64,000 nt of DNA, taken from positions 12,724,501 through 12,788,500 of the forward strand of contig CM070578.1 of assembly GCA_036346355.1 (NCBI GenBank), read 5' to 3'. Positions 45,141-57,060 of this stretch are shown piece after piece. The notes below the pieces were generated by a model. The model ran no database searches. It had not been told where the DNA came from and was given only the letters and a program-made list of their open reading frames with translations. This DNA is from Rhipidocladum racemiflorum (Eukaryota > Streptophyta > Magnoliopsida > Poales > Poaceae). The stretch's first letter is position 1. Each line of letters opens with the position of its first letter. The translations under genes were made by a program, and so were the position numbers.

Positions 45141-46270
45141 GAAATAGCTCCCCCTGCGAGGGTGAATACATAACCTGATGTGGATTTCTTAGTATCTACA
45201 CACCCCACAAAATCTGCGTCAGAGTAACCCACAATCTCGAGGTTACTCGACTTTCTATACGTTAACATGAGGCTTTTAGTCCCTTGCAAATATCGCAAGG
45301 CTTTCTTAACTGCTTTCCAGTGATCTATTCCTGGATTTGACTGATATCTGCCAAGCATTCCGGTTACAAATGCTAAGTCAGGGCGAGTGCATACTTGAGC
45401 ATACATTATACTTCCGACAGCTGAAGTGTATGGAACCGACTTCATTTGATCGATCTCATATTGGTTCCTGGGACATTGAAAATTCCCAAACTTATCACCC
45501 TTGACTATTAGAGCAGGCGAAGCCTTACACGCATGCATACTATATTTCTTAAGAACCTTTTCTAAGTATGCTTTTTGCGATAGGCCTAATACCCCTTTTG
45601 TTCTATCTCGGTGAATTTCAATTCCTAAGACATAAGATACCTCACCGAGATCTTTCATATCAAAATTTGAGGACAAGAAACTCTTAGTTTCCAGAAGTAG
45701 ATTTTTATCGCTGCTTGCCAGCAGGATATCGTCTACATACAGGACTAGGAAAATGAATTTTCCATTCTTAAACTTAGCATAAATGCAATTGTCCTCCTCA
45801 TTTTCCTTAAAGTCAAAATTTCTTATAGTCTCATCAAATTTAAGGTACCACTATCTAGACGCTTGTTTTAGCCCATAAATGGATTTCTTCAGTCGGCATC
45901 ACATGTTTTCTTTCCCTTCCACGACAAAACCTTTGGGTTGAGCCATGTATACATTTTCATATAAATCTCCATTAAGGAATGCCGTCTTAACATCCATTTG
46001 ATGTAATTCTAAATCATAATGTGCTACAAGCGCCATAATGATTCTGAAAGAATCCTTTGTCGAAACAGGCGAGAAGGTTTCATTATAATCGATCCCTTCT
46101 CTCTGAGTGAACCCTTTTGCCACGAGTCTTGCTTTGAACCTCTCGAGATTCCCTCTGGAGTCACGCTTAGTTTTATAGACCCATTTACAGCCTACTGTTT
46201 TGGCTCCTTTAGGAATTTCTTCTAGGTCCCATACCTTATTGGTGTCCATGGACCTCATTTCATCTTCCAT
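45089..46270 (-). pseudogene. Reverse transcriptase and RNase H of the copia element, with stops
   Basis: Reading 5' to 3' on the minus strand: the N-terminal reverse transcriptase part (VWDLEEIPKGAKTVGCKWVY, KAFLNGDL-like KTAFLNGDLYENVYMAQPKG) ends at a TGA (45899-45901). A second stop TAG lies at 45851-45853, after which YVDDILLAS (catalytic box, near 45,735) and the RNase H start (YSDADFVGCVDTKKSTSGY) follow. The frame fails again near 45,118 after SSKQA. Confidence 0.88.
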
Positions 46271-46279
46271 GGCTGCGAA

Positions 46280-48853
46280 CTATTCAGATGAATGGGGACT
46301 TCTCATGGCTTCCTCAAATGAGGTGGGATCACCTTCTGTTTCTAATTCTTCACTTATATAAACTTCATAATCAGCAGAAATAGCTGATTTCCTGTTCCGT
46401 TGCGACTTCCTGAGAGGTTCTGGAGCAGGTTCGTTGTTTGATACAGGAGGCTGCTGTGGCTCTTCAGGTGCAGCTATAACAGGTTCATGGGGCTCCATGA
46501 CAACAGGAACCTCAGGAATGTCAATAGCTGCATTAGGAGAGCCGACGACAGATGTTGCAACCACTAGAGGTGCAACAATAACAGGTATCGAGAAAATGGG
46601 CTCTTGAATCATCGGAGTTGGGGCACAAACCCGCTTCTCCTCAAGGCTTATTTCTCGGGATACCATGCTCCCCCTGATCATATCTTCCTCTAAGAACACA
46701 GCGTGTCTCGTTTCTACAAACTTAGTCTGTCTGTCAGGACAGTAGAAACGGTACCCTTTTGATCTTTCAGGATAGCCAATGAAATGGCAACTGACAGTCT
46801 TAGCATCTAACTTTCCAATATTTGGATTAAATACTTTAGCCTCAGCTGGACAACCCCACACATGTAAATAATTTAAAGTGGGCATCCTCCCAGTCCATAA
46901 CTCATATGGTGTTTTAGGCACCGACTTACTAGGGACTCGATTAAGAATATGGGCAGCGGTTTTTAATGCCTCCATCCATAAATTAACCGGTAAAGTGGAG
47001 TAGCTTATCATACTACGTACCATATCCATTAAGGTACGATTACGCCTTTCAGCTACTCCATTTTGCTGAGGTTTGCCCGGTGTTGAATACTGGGCCACTA
47101 TGCCATTTTCCTGTAAGTACCTTGCAAAAGGTCCAGGAACTTTGCCATAAGGGGTATGTCTACCGTAGTACTCCCCTCCACGGTCTGATCTTACTACTTT
47201 GATCTTTAGATCATGCTGATTTTCAACTTCAGCTTTAAATATCTTAAACTTATCTAGTGCTTCCGATCGTTCTTTGATCGGATAGATATAGCCATAACGC
47301 GAAAAATCATCAGTGAATGTTATGAATGAATCAAAACCATCCACTGACTTCACAGGAAAAGGACCACAGATATCTGTGTGAATGATTTCTAAAATTCCTG
47401 TGCTTCGTTTGGCAGTCTTCTTAATTTGTTTAGCATATTTGCCCTTAATGCAATCAATGCAATGTTCTAAATCTGAGAAGTCTAACGAGTGGAGAATATC
47501 TTCTTTGATTAATCGCTCAATTCTCCCCCTCGAAATATGGCCTAAACGACAATGCCATAATTTCGAAAACGTCTCATTTGATATTCTCTTACGCTTATTA
47601 CATTCATTCACAGATGAAGAGGCATTGACAACATTCACATCATTGCTTTGGGAAACTAAATAAAGCTTGTCTTGCATGAAAGCAAGACCGACATCAATGT
47701 TATTGAATTTAATCAAACATTTCTTATTCCCAAAATGACATGCATAGCCATCATCATCTAAACAGGATACTGAAATTAAATTCCTCCTCATGGAGGGTAC
47801 AACTAAAACATTATGTAAATGGAGAATGAAGCCATTATTTAATTCTAAGGGGAGTTCTCCAATAGCTTCGACGTCAACTTCGATGCCATTGGCGACTCTA
47901 ATGCTTCTTTCTCCTCTTTTCAGGATCCTTTTCGTACTTAATCCCTGTAAAGAATTTGCAACATGAACAGTTGCACCTGAGTCAATCCACCATGTATGAG
48001 TGGGAAAGTCTAAATGCAGGGATTCATCTATGAATGTAATCTTATCCTTACCATTTTTGTTCAGCCATTTGAGAAACTGAACACAATCCTTCATGTAGTG
48101 CCCTTTCTGATTGCAATGCCTACATGTATCCTTGTCTACCTCTGTTGGAGCCTTGCCCTTGCCTTCATAAGGCTTCTTGTTCAGGGAAAATTTCTTATTG
48201 TGAGGTTTGCCCTTATTCTTAAAAGAAGGCTTAGATTTGTTCTGAAAATCGCTCATTTTCTTTGAAGTTGACTTGAAATGATTGATATGATCAAGTCTTT
48301 GAGCTCTAAGCCTTTCTTGTTCTTGAGCACACATAGCCATCAATTTTTCTATACTCCATTTTTCACTCATGGAATTGTAATTGACTGCAAAAGTCTCATA
48401 TTCCTTTGGTAAGGAATTCATGATAAATTGCACCAAATACCCTTTTGATATTTCCATTTCCATGGTTTTGAGTCCTGGCAAATTTATGTTGCTCATTCTC
48501 GTAATGTGCTCTCTTATGTTGCTTTGTCCGTCGAACTTCTCATTTGAAAGCTTTTGCATGAGAGAGCTCGCGTACATCTTAGTAGAACCAGTGAACTGGT
48601 TCTGAACTTTGCTAAGGTACTCCTTAGCACTAGCACATTCAGGAATGGCGCCTCTTATTCCTTCCATGATGGAGTTTTTAATCACCATCATGCACTTACG
48701 GTTGGAATTTTCCCACTTCACACGCTCAAGGTCGTATGCCATTCTTATGGATGCATTATTCTCAGCACCCGATTGACCATCAGGGATTGGCTGAGGCTCA
48801 GTGGGACGATCATGCATAATTGCATAATCAATGTCCAAGAGGGCAAGTGCCAT
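46280..48853 (-). CDS. Gag-protease-integrase part of the copia polyprotein
   Basis: 857 codons from ATG 48853 to TAG 46277-46279. Gag lies about 1-240, the CCHC knuckle [14 protein letters not shown] at 244-257, the protease [13 protein letters not shown] with DSG at 291-293, the integrase HHCC finger at H434, H439, C465, C468, and the catalytic triad at about D494, D557 and E602. The frame is already open upstream of this ATG ([15 protein letters not shown]), so the true start may be farther upstream in the leader. The stop lies just before AAMEDEMRSM, the conserved start of reverse transcriptase, so it is a disabling change. Confidence 0.9.
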   Translation of the reverse strand: MALALLDIDYAIMHDRPTEPQPIPDGQSGAENNASIRMAYDLERVKWENSNRKCMMVIKNSIMEGIRGAIPECASAKEYLSKVQNQFTGSTKMYASSLMQKLSNEKFDGQSNIREHITRMSNINLPGLKTMEMEISKGYLVQFIMNSLPKEYETFAVNYNSMSEKWSIEKLMAMCAQEQERLRAQRLDHINHFKSTSKKMSDFQNKSKPSFKNKGKPHNKKFSLNKKPYEGKGKAPTEVDKDTCRHCNQKGHYMKDCVQFLKWLNKNGKDKITFIDESLHLDFPTHTWWIDSGATVHVANSLQGLSTKRILKRGERSIRVANGIEVDVEAIGELPLELNNGFILHLHNVLVVPSMRRNLISVSCLDDDGYACHFGNKKCLIKFNNIDVGLAFMQDKLYLVSQSNDVNVVNASSSVNECNKRKRISNETFSKLWHCRLGHISRGRIERLIKEDILHSLDFSDLEHCIDCIKGKYAKQIKKTAKRSTGILEIIHTDICGPFPVKSVDGFDSFITFTDDFSRYGYIYPIKERSEALDKFKIFKAEVENQHDLKIKVVRSDRGGEYYGRHTPYGKVPGPFARYLQENGIVAQYSTPGKPQQNGVAERRNRTLMDMVRSMISYSTLPVNLWMEALKTAAHILNRVPSKSVPKTPYELWTGRMPTLNYLHVWGCPAEAKVFNPNIGKLDAKTVSCHFIGYPERSKGYRFYCPDRQTKFVETRHAVFLEEDMIRGSMVSREISLEEKRVCAPTPMIQEPIFSIPVIVAPLVVATSVVGSPNAAIDIPEVPVVMEPHEPVIAAPEEPQQPPVSNNEPAPEPLRKSQRNRKSAISADYEVYISEELETEGDPTSFEEAMRSPHSSE

Positions 48854-48949
48854 CTCAATCTTCTCCTTCCAAGAGGGATAATTCCCCCCATTCAGGGGCT
48901 CAATCGCAGAGATTAAACTCAGAACGTTCGAAGTGTTTGAACCTTCGAA

Positions 48950-50152
48950 AAGAAAAATACAATTTAATCAGAATACTAAATTAAATGCATGAATTAATTT
49001 AATGTTGGTTCAATTAAAACATGCTTTTAATCAAAATTGTTCTACTTCTAAAACGCCGTTGGGCATAATTAGAAATAGAACACAAATTTAAACTTAATTA
49101 TGGCATATTTTATCAACGACGTTGGCCAGAAGATAAAATCTCCATACTAATAAAAACAATCTTAATACAATTTTCCGATTTAAATTTTCACGTTGGATCT
49201 AATTTAATCAGAAAATTGAACTTAATCTTAACAGCGGAAGAAAAATAACTTAATTGACTGATTAAGTCAATATACTTAATACAATTTTCCATTAAAATTT
49301 CACGTTGGATCAAATTTAATCGAAAATTAAACTTAAACTTTAGCAGCGGAAAAAATAACTTAACTCAATACTTAACCTAATCATGCATAGCAAAAATGAA
49401 CACTTAATATATATATATATAGCTAATCTGTTCGGGCTGAACGGCCCAAATCCCAGTGCTGTCAGAGCCCATCCTATGCGTGGGCCAATTGTTTTCGGGC
49501 CGAAAATGTGTGGCAGCTTCCCCATTTGCCATCAAGCCGGCCCAGTGGGGGCGTTCTTGATCTGAGCCGTTCGATCGAATCGGATGGACAGAGCTGAATT
49601 GGAATGCAATATAAGCCGAAAAATTCGGCTGTCTCCCAACAAACCCTAAACCTAAAACTCCCTGCTCCCTGGAAAACGGGATCTGGAGCGGCGGCAGCTG
49701 GCCGAGCTCGACGGCGTCCGGCGGCCGCCTTGAGGCACGGCGCGCTCGCCAAGACGGGCAGCAGCGTCGCGAAGCGAGCGCCGCCCGTCGGCGCTCCGTG
49801 AGGCGGCGCGCGCAGGGCGTGCCGGCGGCGGCGTTCGCCAGAGGCGCGACGCGGCCATGGCGGCGGCTCGGCGGCTTGCGCAGGGGGCGTGATGCGCGTG
49901 CTCGAAGGCGGCTCGAGCCCCGGCCAAGCGGCGGCCCAGCTTCTTCTTCCCGTGACTTCATCCATGACGATGAGCACGGTGAGGGTTTCATCTACTTTTC
50001 TTGATCCGGTTCTTGTGGTTTCGGGTTAGGGTTCTTTGGATTTGGGTTCTCCCCCCTTTTCTAATTTTGCTATGCGCGGTTGAGCATCTACCCGAAAAGG
50101 AACCTCGTTCTAGGGTTAGATCTAGGCACTTCGACGACAGCTCTGATACCAA
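48950..50152 (-). other. Long 5' leader of the copia element
   Basis: About 1.2 kb between the primer site and gag. The LTR-proximal part (49,640-49,960) is very GC-rich with chance open frames. The gag-proximal part contains two related segments (49,155-49,275 and 49,278-49,375), each with ATACAATTTTCC, TTTCACGTTGGAT and AGCAGCGGA-like words, i.e. a tandem duplication. Confidence 0.7.
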
Positions 50153-50534
50153 TGTTGGATTTATTCTAAGGATCTTAGCGCCTAGAATCAACACCTAGAG
50201 ACGGGATCTTGGGTTACCTTCGGTATTCGTGGAGCTTGATGATGCCATTGCTGGAGTCGTGGACGACGGGTCAGCAGTGGCGGTGGAGAAGGGAAGACCT
50301 CCGTCCGAGCTGCTCGTCAATGGTCGTCTGCAGAGAGAGAGAGTCAGGGTGGAAGCCGCCTTCCCCGTTGCTCCCGTGCGCATAGCAGATCGGGTCTGTT
50401 AGGGGTGAGGTGGTTTAGAGAACGTTGGTTTCTGTTGTCCCTCACCCCTTCCTTTATATAGCGCACGTGCAACAGGGGGCCACAACCAATAGGGTTAGTT
50501 GCGCCCCCGATCAGGGCGCGAGATCAACCTAACA
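50153..50534 (-). repeat. 5' LTR of the copia element
   Basis: 382 bp, partner of 44178-44557. Confidence 0.95.
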
Positions 50535-51339
50535 TTGGTCAACAACAACCTCTATGTCATCAGCACAAGAGTGCTCCCGAGCGAAGACCGTTCACGCTTC
50601 AAATATTGTTGCTTTTTTGGTCAATTTAGTTGCCGGATTTATTTAGCCTCTCCTCAATTTTCTATTCTTTTAGTCTGGCTAATGTCTTACCCTGGGTGGG
50701 ATTAGCATTGACCAAACCCTAGCCATCGTTTTGTGCCTTGGCGCGATCGATGTTGTTTCATGCCTTGGGATGCATTGGGTTCTTTAGTCATCGATTCTCG
50801 CCTTAGCATGATTAGCTTTCGTGTTGCACCTTGGCGTGATCACTGAATAGATTTAGGCATTATACAGCGTCACCCAATCGATGCACTAGTTCCAAATCAA
50901 AGTAGGTCGGATCCGGATAAGAATGCTATAAGCCCCACAATCGCCGGATGCTGGGACTTTCACAGAAAACCCTTGTAATCTTGGAGAATTATGAATAAGT
51001 CCCTACTGCATTGAAAGTAGGCCCCTAGGCGCCAAAATTTTGCAAAGAAATCCCTGAAACTTTGTGTTTAAAGTTATATGGCTTTCAACATGTGTAATTT
51101 ATGGTTTAAACCCTGAAAAGTTTATTCTTATTATATTTAAGTAGTTTAGGCTTTATTTAGTTACCAAAAATTGTTTTTGTACCATTTTAATTCATGGAAA
51201 TTGATTCTATGTTCAGACAATTAGCATAAATTTGAGAGAATTGCTTGAAATTCATATATTCATATTTAGTATGTTATTAAGTTGACATTCTGATGTCTTG
51301 CATGATTTGATGATGGTATCTTTGTTGAGCTAATCATGG

Positions 51340-53400
51340 TTGCTCTACTTATTGATAGGTAAGATGAACGATATGGAAGACATCATACCGGACGGAGAAT
51401 TTTCAGTGCTAACTATCAATTGTCGCAACTACATCTATTGGGAGATGGAGGCAAGGCTACATTTGATAGCTAGGGAATTAGAGCATGCCCTTGAGAGAGA
51501 CAATCATACTACCGCAAGGCAAAGGGCAAAGGGCAAGAGCTATGATGTTCCTCAGGAATAATCTCTATGATGAAATGTGCCATGAACTTAGTCTTGTAAG
51601 AGACCCATATGCTTTGCGAGAGGCTGTAAAATAGAAGTATGTGGTATTTGAGGAGGAGTGTCTAGTATGAGGCATACTCTCTTGAATTTTAAAGATATTC
51701 AAAATAATAGTTTTCATCTGGAAATAGAAGAAGAGTATGGATCGAAACACCTTCTCTTAACAAATAAAGTGGGATATCAGAAAGAAAACCCTGAGAGGCT
51801 TCCCGCTTATACCTCCATATTGTAATACATGTTTATTAAAATATGCTGCGATCAATACACAATTCAACGAACCAGATTGTTTCAGAATGTGGCATGAATG
51901 TGTGGGTCATCATGTGTACTATATGATGCACCAATTCATAAAAGCATTTTGCTTGCCACTGGTTGAGGACCAACAAAAACCCAAATCCATCATATTTTAT
52001 GTGTGAAGGTTGTACTAAAGACAAGTTGGCTACGAGATCCTCGTATAAGAAGATAAAGGATGAGATAATATCTGATTTCCTGGAGAAAATTCAAAGGGAC
52101 ATATATATGGACCAATTGAGTCCATGTATGGACCATTAGGCATTTTATGGTATTGATTGATACGTCTACTGGATGGACAAATGTAAGTCTACTTTTTTTA
52201 CTAGAAATCATGCATCTACCAAGCTAATATCACATATTATTACACTAAACGCCAAGTTTCTAGATCATTGGATCTAATATACAAGAATGGATAATGCTAG
52301 AGAGTTCAGGTCAAAACCATTTAATGATTATTGTATAGCCTTCGGCATTAAAGTGGAATATTCTATCACCACACGTTCATACTTAGAACATGCTTACAGA
52401 ATCGCAAATTAAAATGATCAAGTTGATTGCTAGACCTTTACTAATGAGTTCTAAGTTACTCACTACGTGTTGGAGATTTCATTTTTACATCCCGCCGCCG
52501 CATTGATACAACTCCAACCATTCACTTACCATGAGTATTCACCTTTTTAGTTAGTGCGTGGGAAACAACCATGTATTTACCATCTGCGTAAATTTGACTA
52601 TGTTGTGTATGTGCCGATCTCACCACATCAGTGCACATCAATGGACCTCACTGTGAATTGATAATTTACATGGGATTTGGATCTCCATTAATTCTAACAT
52701 ATCTTGAGCTCATGATGGGGGGTTTCTTAAAAGCAAGATACACTGATTGCATATTTAATAAAGACTTATTCCCAACATTAGGGGGGGGGGAGGAAACGAC
52801 CCTAAATTGGGATACTAGGAACTATCATGGCATGATAGAAGTCTTTATAATATGGATATACTCATTAAAGAAGATGAACAAGAGGTTCGGAGGATCATTG
52901 ATTTGCAATAGTTTGCAAACACGCTGCTAGATTCATTCAAAGATCATAAGGGAGTTACCCAGTCATATATTCTTATGAATGTGTTTGAGAGAGTAGAGCT
53001 ATCCTGGACTTTGGGTTCTACCTCGGAATCCCCTTCCTTTTGCAAGAAGTGGGGGAGACCTGTTGGTTCTAAAGATCCCATAGTACGAAGAAGTCTGCTT
53101 AAGAGATAACTTGGGAAAAAAAACTCCATAAATCGAATACGAATGAAAATCATATAGGAGACATCATTTCACAGAGTCCAAGAGATGAGAATGTCTATTA
53201 CGAGAGAAATGCGACAGTTGTTCATCCAATGCCTTTATTACGGTCTTGTGTTTATATAATCTTAATTGGCCAACAAGAACTTTGAGAGATACAATAAACG
53301 CTATCTACACTGGTATAAAAACTTCCCAACCATGTGTTTTCACCTGTCCTCAACACAGATACAGAATAGACAATCAATTTACTGTTCAAAAATGTAATAT
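51340..53400 (+). pseudogene. Old, heavily decayed Ty1/copia gag-integrase remnant
   Basis: Pieces in several frames line up in copia order: a gag start (NCRNYIYWEMEARLHL near 51,420), integrase core pieces (FMVLIDTSTGWTNV near 52,145), the post-integrase region (GFGSPLILTYLELMMGG near 52,675; ARYTDCIFNKDLFPTLGG near 52,730) and GRPVGSKDPIVRR near 53,055. Many stops and frameshifts separate them. No LTRs were found. It ends only about 300 bp before the next gene's start codon. Confidence 0.75.
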
Positions 53401-53672
53401 TCCAGACCTCATTTCAATCAGACGGCTATCGCAAGAGAGCACACGCCGTCTCCGGTGTGCAAGTTGTGCAACAGAAGATCCATTTAACACGTTCATTCTC
53501 CCGGACCCGTGTCGTCTTCGTCCAAAAATACAATTAATGCTTCGCGGTGCATCGCACCACCAGTGCACCACCCGAAGTCCCCAACGAACTCTTCCCCCCC
53601 GACCAGCTTGCCCGCACACGCGGGCGCATGCGAGGCCACGCCACCGCAAGCCCCAAGTAGCCCCGCCCGGCT

Positions 53673-55430
53673 ATGTCGGCGCACCTCCCGCCGCTCCACG
53701 GGCCCAACTCCGCGCTCACCGCCGAGGACGCCAAGAAGATCGACAACGGTGGCGGCCCCAAGAAGCTCTCCTGCTACGGCGGCGATGGCGGCCACCACCT
53801 CCCCAAGAAGCCCGGCGGCGGCCACTCCGCCGGGAAGCTCGCGCTCGCGTCCTTCCTCGGCGTCATCGTGCTCCTCGCCGTCGACGTGTACCTCACCGGC
53901 GCCGGCGCGCACCGCTTGCTGCGGCACCAGTACCGGCATTACCTCGGCGGCGGCCGCGCCAAGAATGCCTCGCTTTCTTGGCTCTCTGTGCCGGACCCCT
54001 CCAACTTCACTGAAGACCTCCTGGCGCGGTGGCTCACACCTGGGGGTTCGCCGTGCCGCGACGCGCTCACGACTAACATCTCCATCCCGTTTCTTGATGA
54101 CGCCGCGGCGGCGGGCACTGTGACAAAGCTGGGCGCCGCCGAGATCCACGAGTTCACGTTCTGGGCGCTGGACGACGCCGGCCAGGGGCGCTGCCTCGGC
54201 GGGGACTTCTTCGAGATTGATCTCTCCGGGGACGCGTGGAAGTCGCGGCCCCCCGTCGTGGACCATGGCGACGGCTCCTACTCCTTCCGTCTCCAGGTCG
54301 CGCCCCGCTTCGTGGCAGGGGATTTTCACCTCACCATCGTTCTCCTCTTCCGCAGCTTCGAGGGCCTCAAGTTCTCCTCCGCAAGGTTCAAGCACCGCGC
54401 CGAGCTGCGCCGCATTCCTCTCCTGTTCCGGCCAGGGAACGCGTCTCTCCCGGCACTGGAGACCTGCCGCGCCGCCGACTTCGCCCGCGACCTCTGGTCC
54501 GGCCGGTGGACGCGGCTCGCCAAGAACGACAGCTGCGAGGAGGTGGATGACGCTGGCCGGTACCGGTGCCTGGAACCGGAGCACCCGTGCGAGCCCCCGT
54601 GGTGCGAAGGGCCACTGGGCGCGCTGGAGAGCAACGGGTGGGTCTACTCGGCGCACTGCTCGTTCAAGCTCTTCACGGCCGACGCCGCGTGGCGGTGCCT
54701 GGACGGCAAGTGGCTCTTCTTCTGGGGCGACTCCAACCACGTCGACACCATCCGGAACCTCCTGACCTTCGTTCTTGGAGTCGCGGACACGTCGGCCGTG
54801 ACGCGCCGGTTCGATGCGGTGTTCGCGAATCCCAGCGGCGGGCCGGGGACCGTGCGGATCACGAGCATCTTTAACGGCCACTGGAACATGAGCATGAACT
54901 ATCTCGGCCTGCATTCCCTCCGGGACAAGGGGTTCCGGCGGCTTGCCCGGTCGTACTTCTTGGCCGACGACCGTGTCCCGGACGTCGTCATCCTGAACTC
55001 CGGCCTACACGACGGGTGCTACTGGACCAGCGTGCGCCTGTTCGCGCAGGGCGCGGAGTATGCTGCACAGTTCTGGGCCGGAGTTATGTCTCAAGTGCGG
55101 TCGCGTGGGTATGCCGTGCCGAGGGTGTTCTACCGGACGACGGTCGCGACGGGCGGGTACGCTCGGGATCTGGCATTCAATCCAAACAAGATGGAGGCGT
55201 TCAACGGTGTGCTCGTCGAGAAGCTGAGGCAGCGTGGGCTGCTCACGGGCGGGGTGATAGACAACTTCGACATGACGTTCCCATGGCACTACGACAACCG
55301 TTGCAACGACGGCGTGCACTACGGCCGTGCACCGGCGAAGTTGGTGTGGCGGGACGGCAAGATTGGGCACCAGTACTTCGTGGACCTCATGCTGGGGCAT
55401 GTGCTCCTCAATGCCGTCTGCAATGGATGA
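53673..55430 (+). CDS. Single-exon type II membrane protein with SGNH/NXPE-like esterase motifs
   Basis: 585 residues, GC-rich, ATG at 53673. A Lys/Gly-rich cytosolic N-terminus is followed by one membrane segment (about 55-74, LALASFLGVIVLLAVDVYL), so the bulk should face the Golgi or ER lumen. Residues 155-250 look like a beta-sandwich. A Cys-rich linker (287-345) leads to FFWGDSNHVDTIRNLL with GDS at 352-354, NSGLHDGCYW (N442), and near the C-terminus NRCNDGVHYGRAP with D546 and H549. GDS plus late DxxH is the Ser-Asp-His arrangement of SGNH and PC-esterase folds, and the layout recalls NXPE and TBL-like proteins that acylate cell-wall polysaccharides. Substrate unknown. N-glycosylation motifs include NAS (98) and NMS (405). 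Confidence 0.85.
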   Translation: MSAHLPPLHGPNSALTAEDAKKIDNGGGPKKLSCYGGDGGHHLPKKPGGGHSAGKLALASFLGVIVLLAVDVYLTGAGAHRLLRHQYRHYLGGGRAKNASLSWLSVPDPSNFTEDLLARWLTPGGSPCRDALTTNISIPFLDDAAAAGTVTKLGAAEIHEFTFWALDDAGQGRCLGGDFFEIDLSGDAWKSRPPVVDHGDGSYSFRLQVAPRFVAGDFHLTIVLLFRSFEGLKFSSARFKHRAELRRIPLLFRPGNASLPALETCRAADFARDLWSGRWTRLAKNDSCEEVDDAGRYRCLEPEHPCEPPWCEGPLGALESNGWVYSAHCSFKLFTADAAWRCLDGKWLFFWGDSNHVDTIRNLLTFVLGVADTSAVTRRFDAVFANPSGGPGTVRITSIFNGHWNMSMNYLGLHSLRDKGFRRLARSYFLADDRVPDVVILNSGLHDGCYWTSVRLFAQGAEYAAQFWAGVMSQVRSRGYAVPRVFYRTTVATGGYARDLAFNPNKMEAFNGVLVEKLRQRGLLTGGVIDNFDMTFPWHYDNRCNDGVHYGRAPAKLVWRDGKIGHQYFVDLMLGHVLLNAVCNG

Positions 55431-56846
55431 TACTTTGCTGGTTCCTCGCTCTGTAAGTTCTTGCAGCTCAATTGTGTAAACTTGAGTAGGATGCTCAGGG
55501 AACTGAATTTGCTGGGATGAAATTACCACGGTATAGTCTCAGTTCATGTGTACATCAGATATGGGGGCCTCAGCTGAAGCGTTTGGTATGGCGATATTGC
55601 TGGTCTGATCTTGCTCTATTGGGTGAGGAAGATCGAGTTCGATCGGTGCTAGCTATGAGTGAAAATCAGGTACATGTAAATATATAGGAAGACTGTTTGA
55701 GGAGGATTAATGAATATACAAATTGAGCAGAAAAGGGCAGATAGCACTAGCTAGTTGAATTGATATTTTCTTTGTGAAGGAGTGCTTGGATAATTTGTTC
55801 GAGAGCTAAGAGTTTTGATCAGAAATGTGCCTGTAAAGCTTGTGTGCTACAGTGTCACTTTACCATAGTAGCAATCTAACAATGTGGATGTGGCATTTTC
55901 ATCATGTCAAAATCAGGTACATGTAAATACGCAGCAAGGCAGAGTTCAGGAGGCGGCTTAATGCATACAACAAATTCAGTAGGTCGGATTGGTTTCTATG
56001 TTAGACTGTCGCAATCTTCATGTTGTTGTTTGTGTGTCTTGCAAGGTGGCACTGGCAGCATGCAAGTACATAAATACTTCTACATGGTTGAGTGCCTTCA
56101 GGTGTGTCTACGTATGATTCCGTTTGGTGTTGGTTTGCCTTATTGAGTGAAGCAACAGTTCTAAGCAGAAAAGGGCAGAATGAATTGATGTTTTGTTTCT
56201 GTGTGGAGTCCAGACATCAAAGCTGGTTTCATTTTGTTTTAGAGCTGGAGATTCGATCAGAAATTGTGCTTGGCAAGTCAGTATACATGCTTTGTTACTT
56301 TCCTAACCTTGTTTTATACAATAGTAATCTTATCAAATAATAATGTGCAGGTACTGGGAGAGAATCTGATGGCACCGACTACGAATTTACACGTAGTTAT
56401 GTTTACGTTTTTGAGTAGGATAAATAATTCTCCAATAGGAACTATAATTTGATACTTTCGTTGGTAAAGTGATATATTTTCTTTATGTGTATAGTATCCG
56501 TCAAATTATATTTGATTGATTCGAATTCGATCCATATCCACCCTATGCTTGTATGGCAAAATATACGTATTTGTATATGTATAAAAATAATGCTTGCTAT
56601 CTATCGAATAAAAGTTACATGACTATGGATTGACCAAATTCGGGCACCAAAAAGACAAACATATTCTCAAAAAATGGTGATCGACGACAGTGGTGGGCGA
56701 CGATTACGGGATCGCCAGTAACGACTGACTTGCGTTAAGGTTAGGGTTAGGTTTATCAGAATTTTGGGGTTTAGAGGGAGGAGAGAGGCGGTGGCCCGAT
56801 GGTGGGCACCAAGGGTGTTGCCTACTATAAGATTGGGGTATGGCGG
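55431..56846. other. 3' flank and AT-rich spacer
   Basis: Probably 3' UTR up to about 55,700. GTACATGTAAATA occurs at about 55,670 and 55,917, and similar phrases recur, hinting at a small duplication (55,660-55,760 and 55,905-55,965). Nothing else is recognised. Confidence 0.5.
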
Positions 56847-57060
56847 GAAAAATTTGATGATTTGCCCTGAAGTTGATGGACGTTTGATTATTTGTCCAAA
56901 GTTAGTGAGCATTTGATCATTTGCCCTACGATGTCTCATTGACATGCGGTCCTAGGACCCACATGTCAGTGAGACATCGTAGGGCAAATGATCAAATGCC
57001 TATCAACTTTAGGCAAATGATCAAACGCCCATCAACTTCAGGGCAAATGATCAAATGCCC
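56847..57060. mobile_element. Palindromic MITE with internal triple repeat
   Basis: A 214-bp inverted repeat centred on GTCCTAGGAC (56949-56958). Each arm holds CATTTGATCATTTGCCC-type words about three times plus CTACGATGTCTCA and AACTT(C/T)AGGGCAAATG. The right arm is the better preserved. Target duplication not resolved. Confidence 0.75.

Larger units (their letters stand above)
44178..50534 (-). mobile_element. Ty1/copia retrotransposon with broken pol
   Basis: About 6.36 kb. LTRs 44178-44557 and 50153-50534 (TGTTGGATTT...CAACCTAACA). On the minus strand the right LTR is the 5' LTR: its inner edge has TTGGTATCAGAG (complement of 50141-50152), the tRNA-Met primer site, and the purine tract AAGGGGGAGAA (complement, near 44,560-44,570) adjoins the left LTR. 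The order is gag, protease, integrase, reverse transcriptase, RNase H, as in copia. The LTRs differ by 4 substitutions and one 2-bp indel in about 380 bp. At least three stops and one or more frameshifts break pol. The flanks GATTG and TTGGT do not match. Confidence 0.95.

Noticed and set aside
49404..49991. Ala/Arg-rich frames on both strands in the copia leader
   Set aside because: They lie in the GC-rich leader of the retrotransposon and carry no gag or other domain.
53493..54914. 473-codon minus-strand frame opposite the membrane-enzyme gene
   Set aside because: It is the shadow of a GC-rich plus-strand gene with strong third-position bias; the plus frame has membrane and catalytic motifs.
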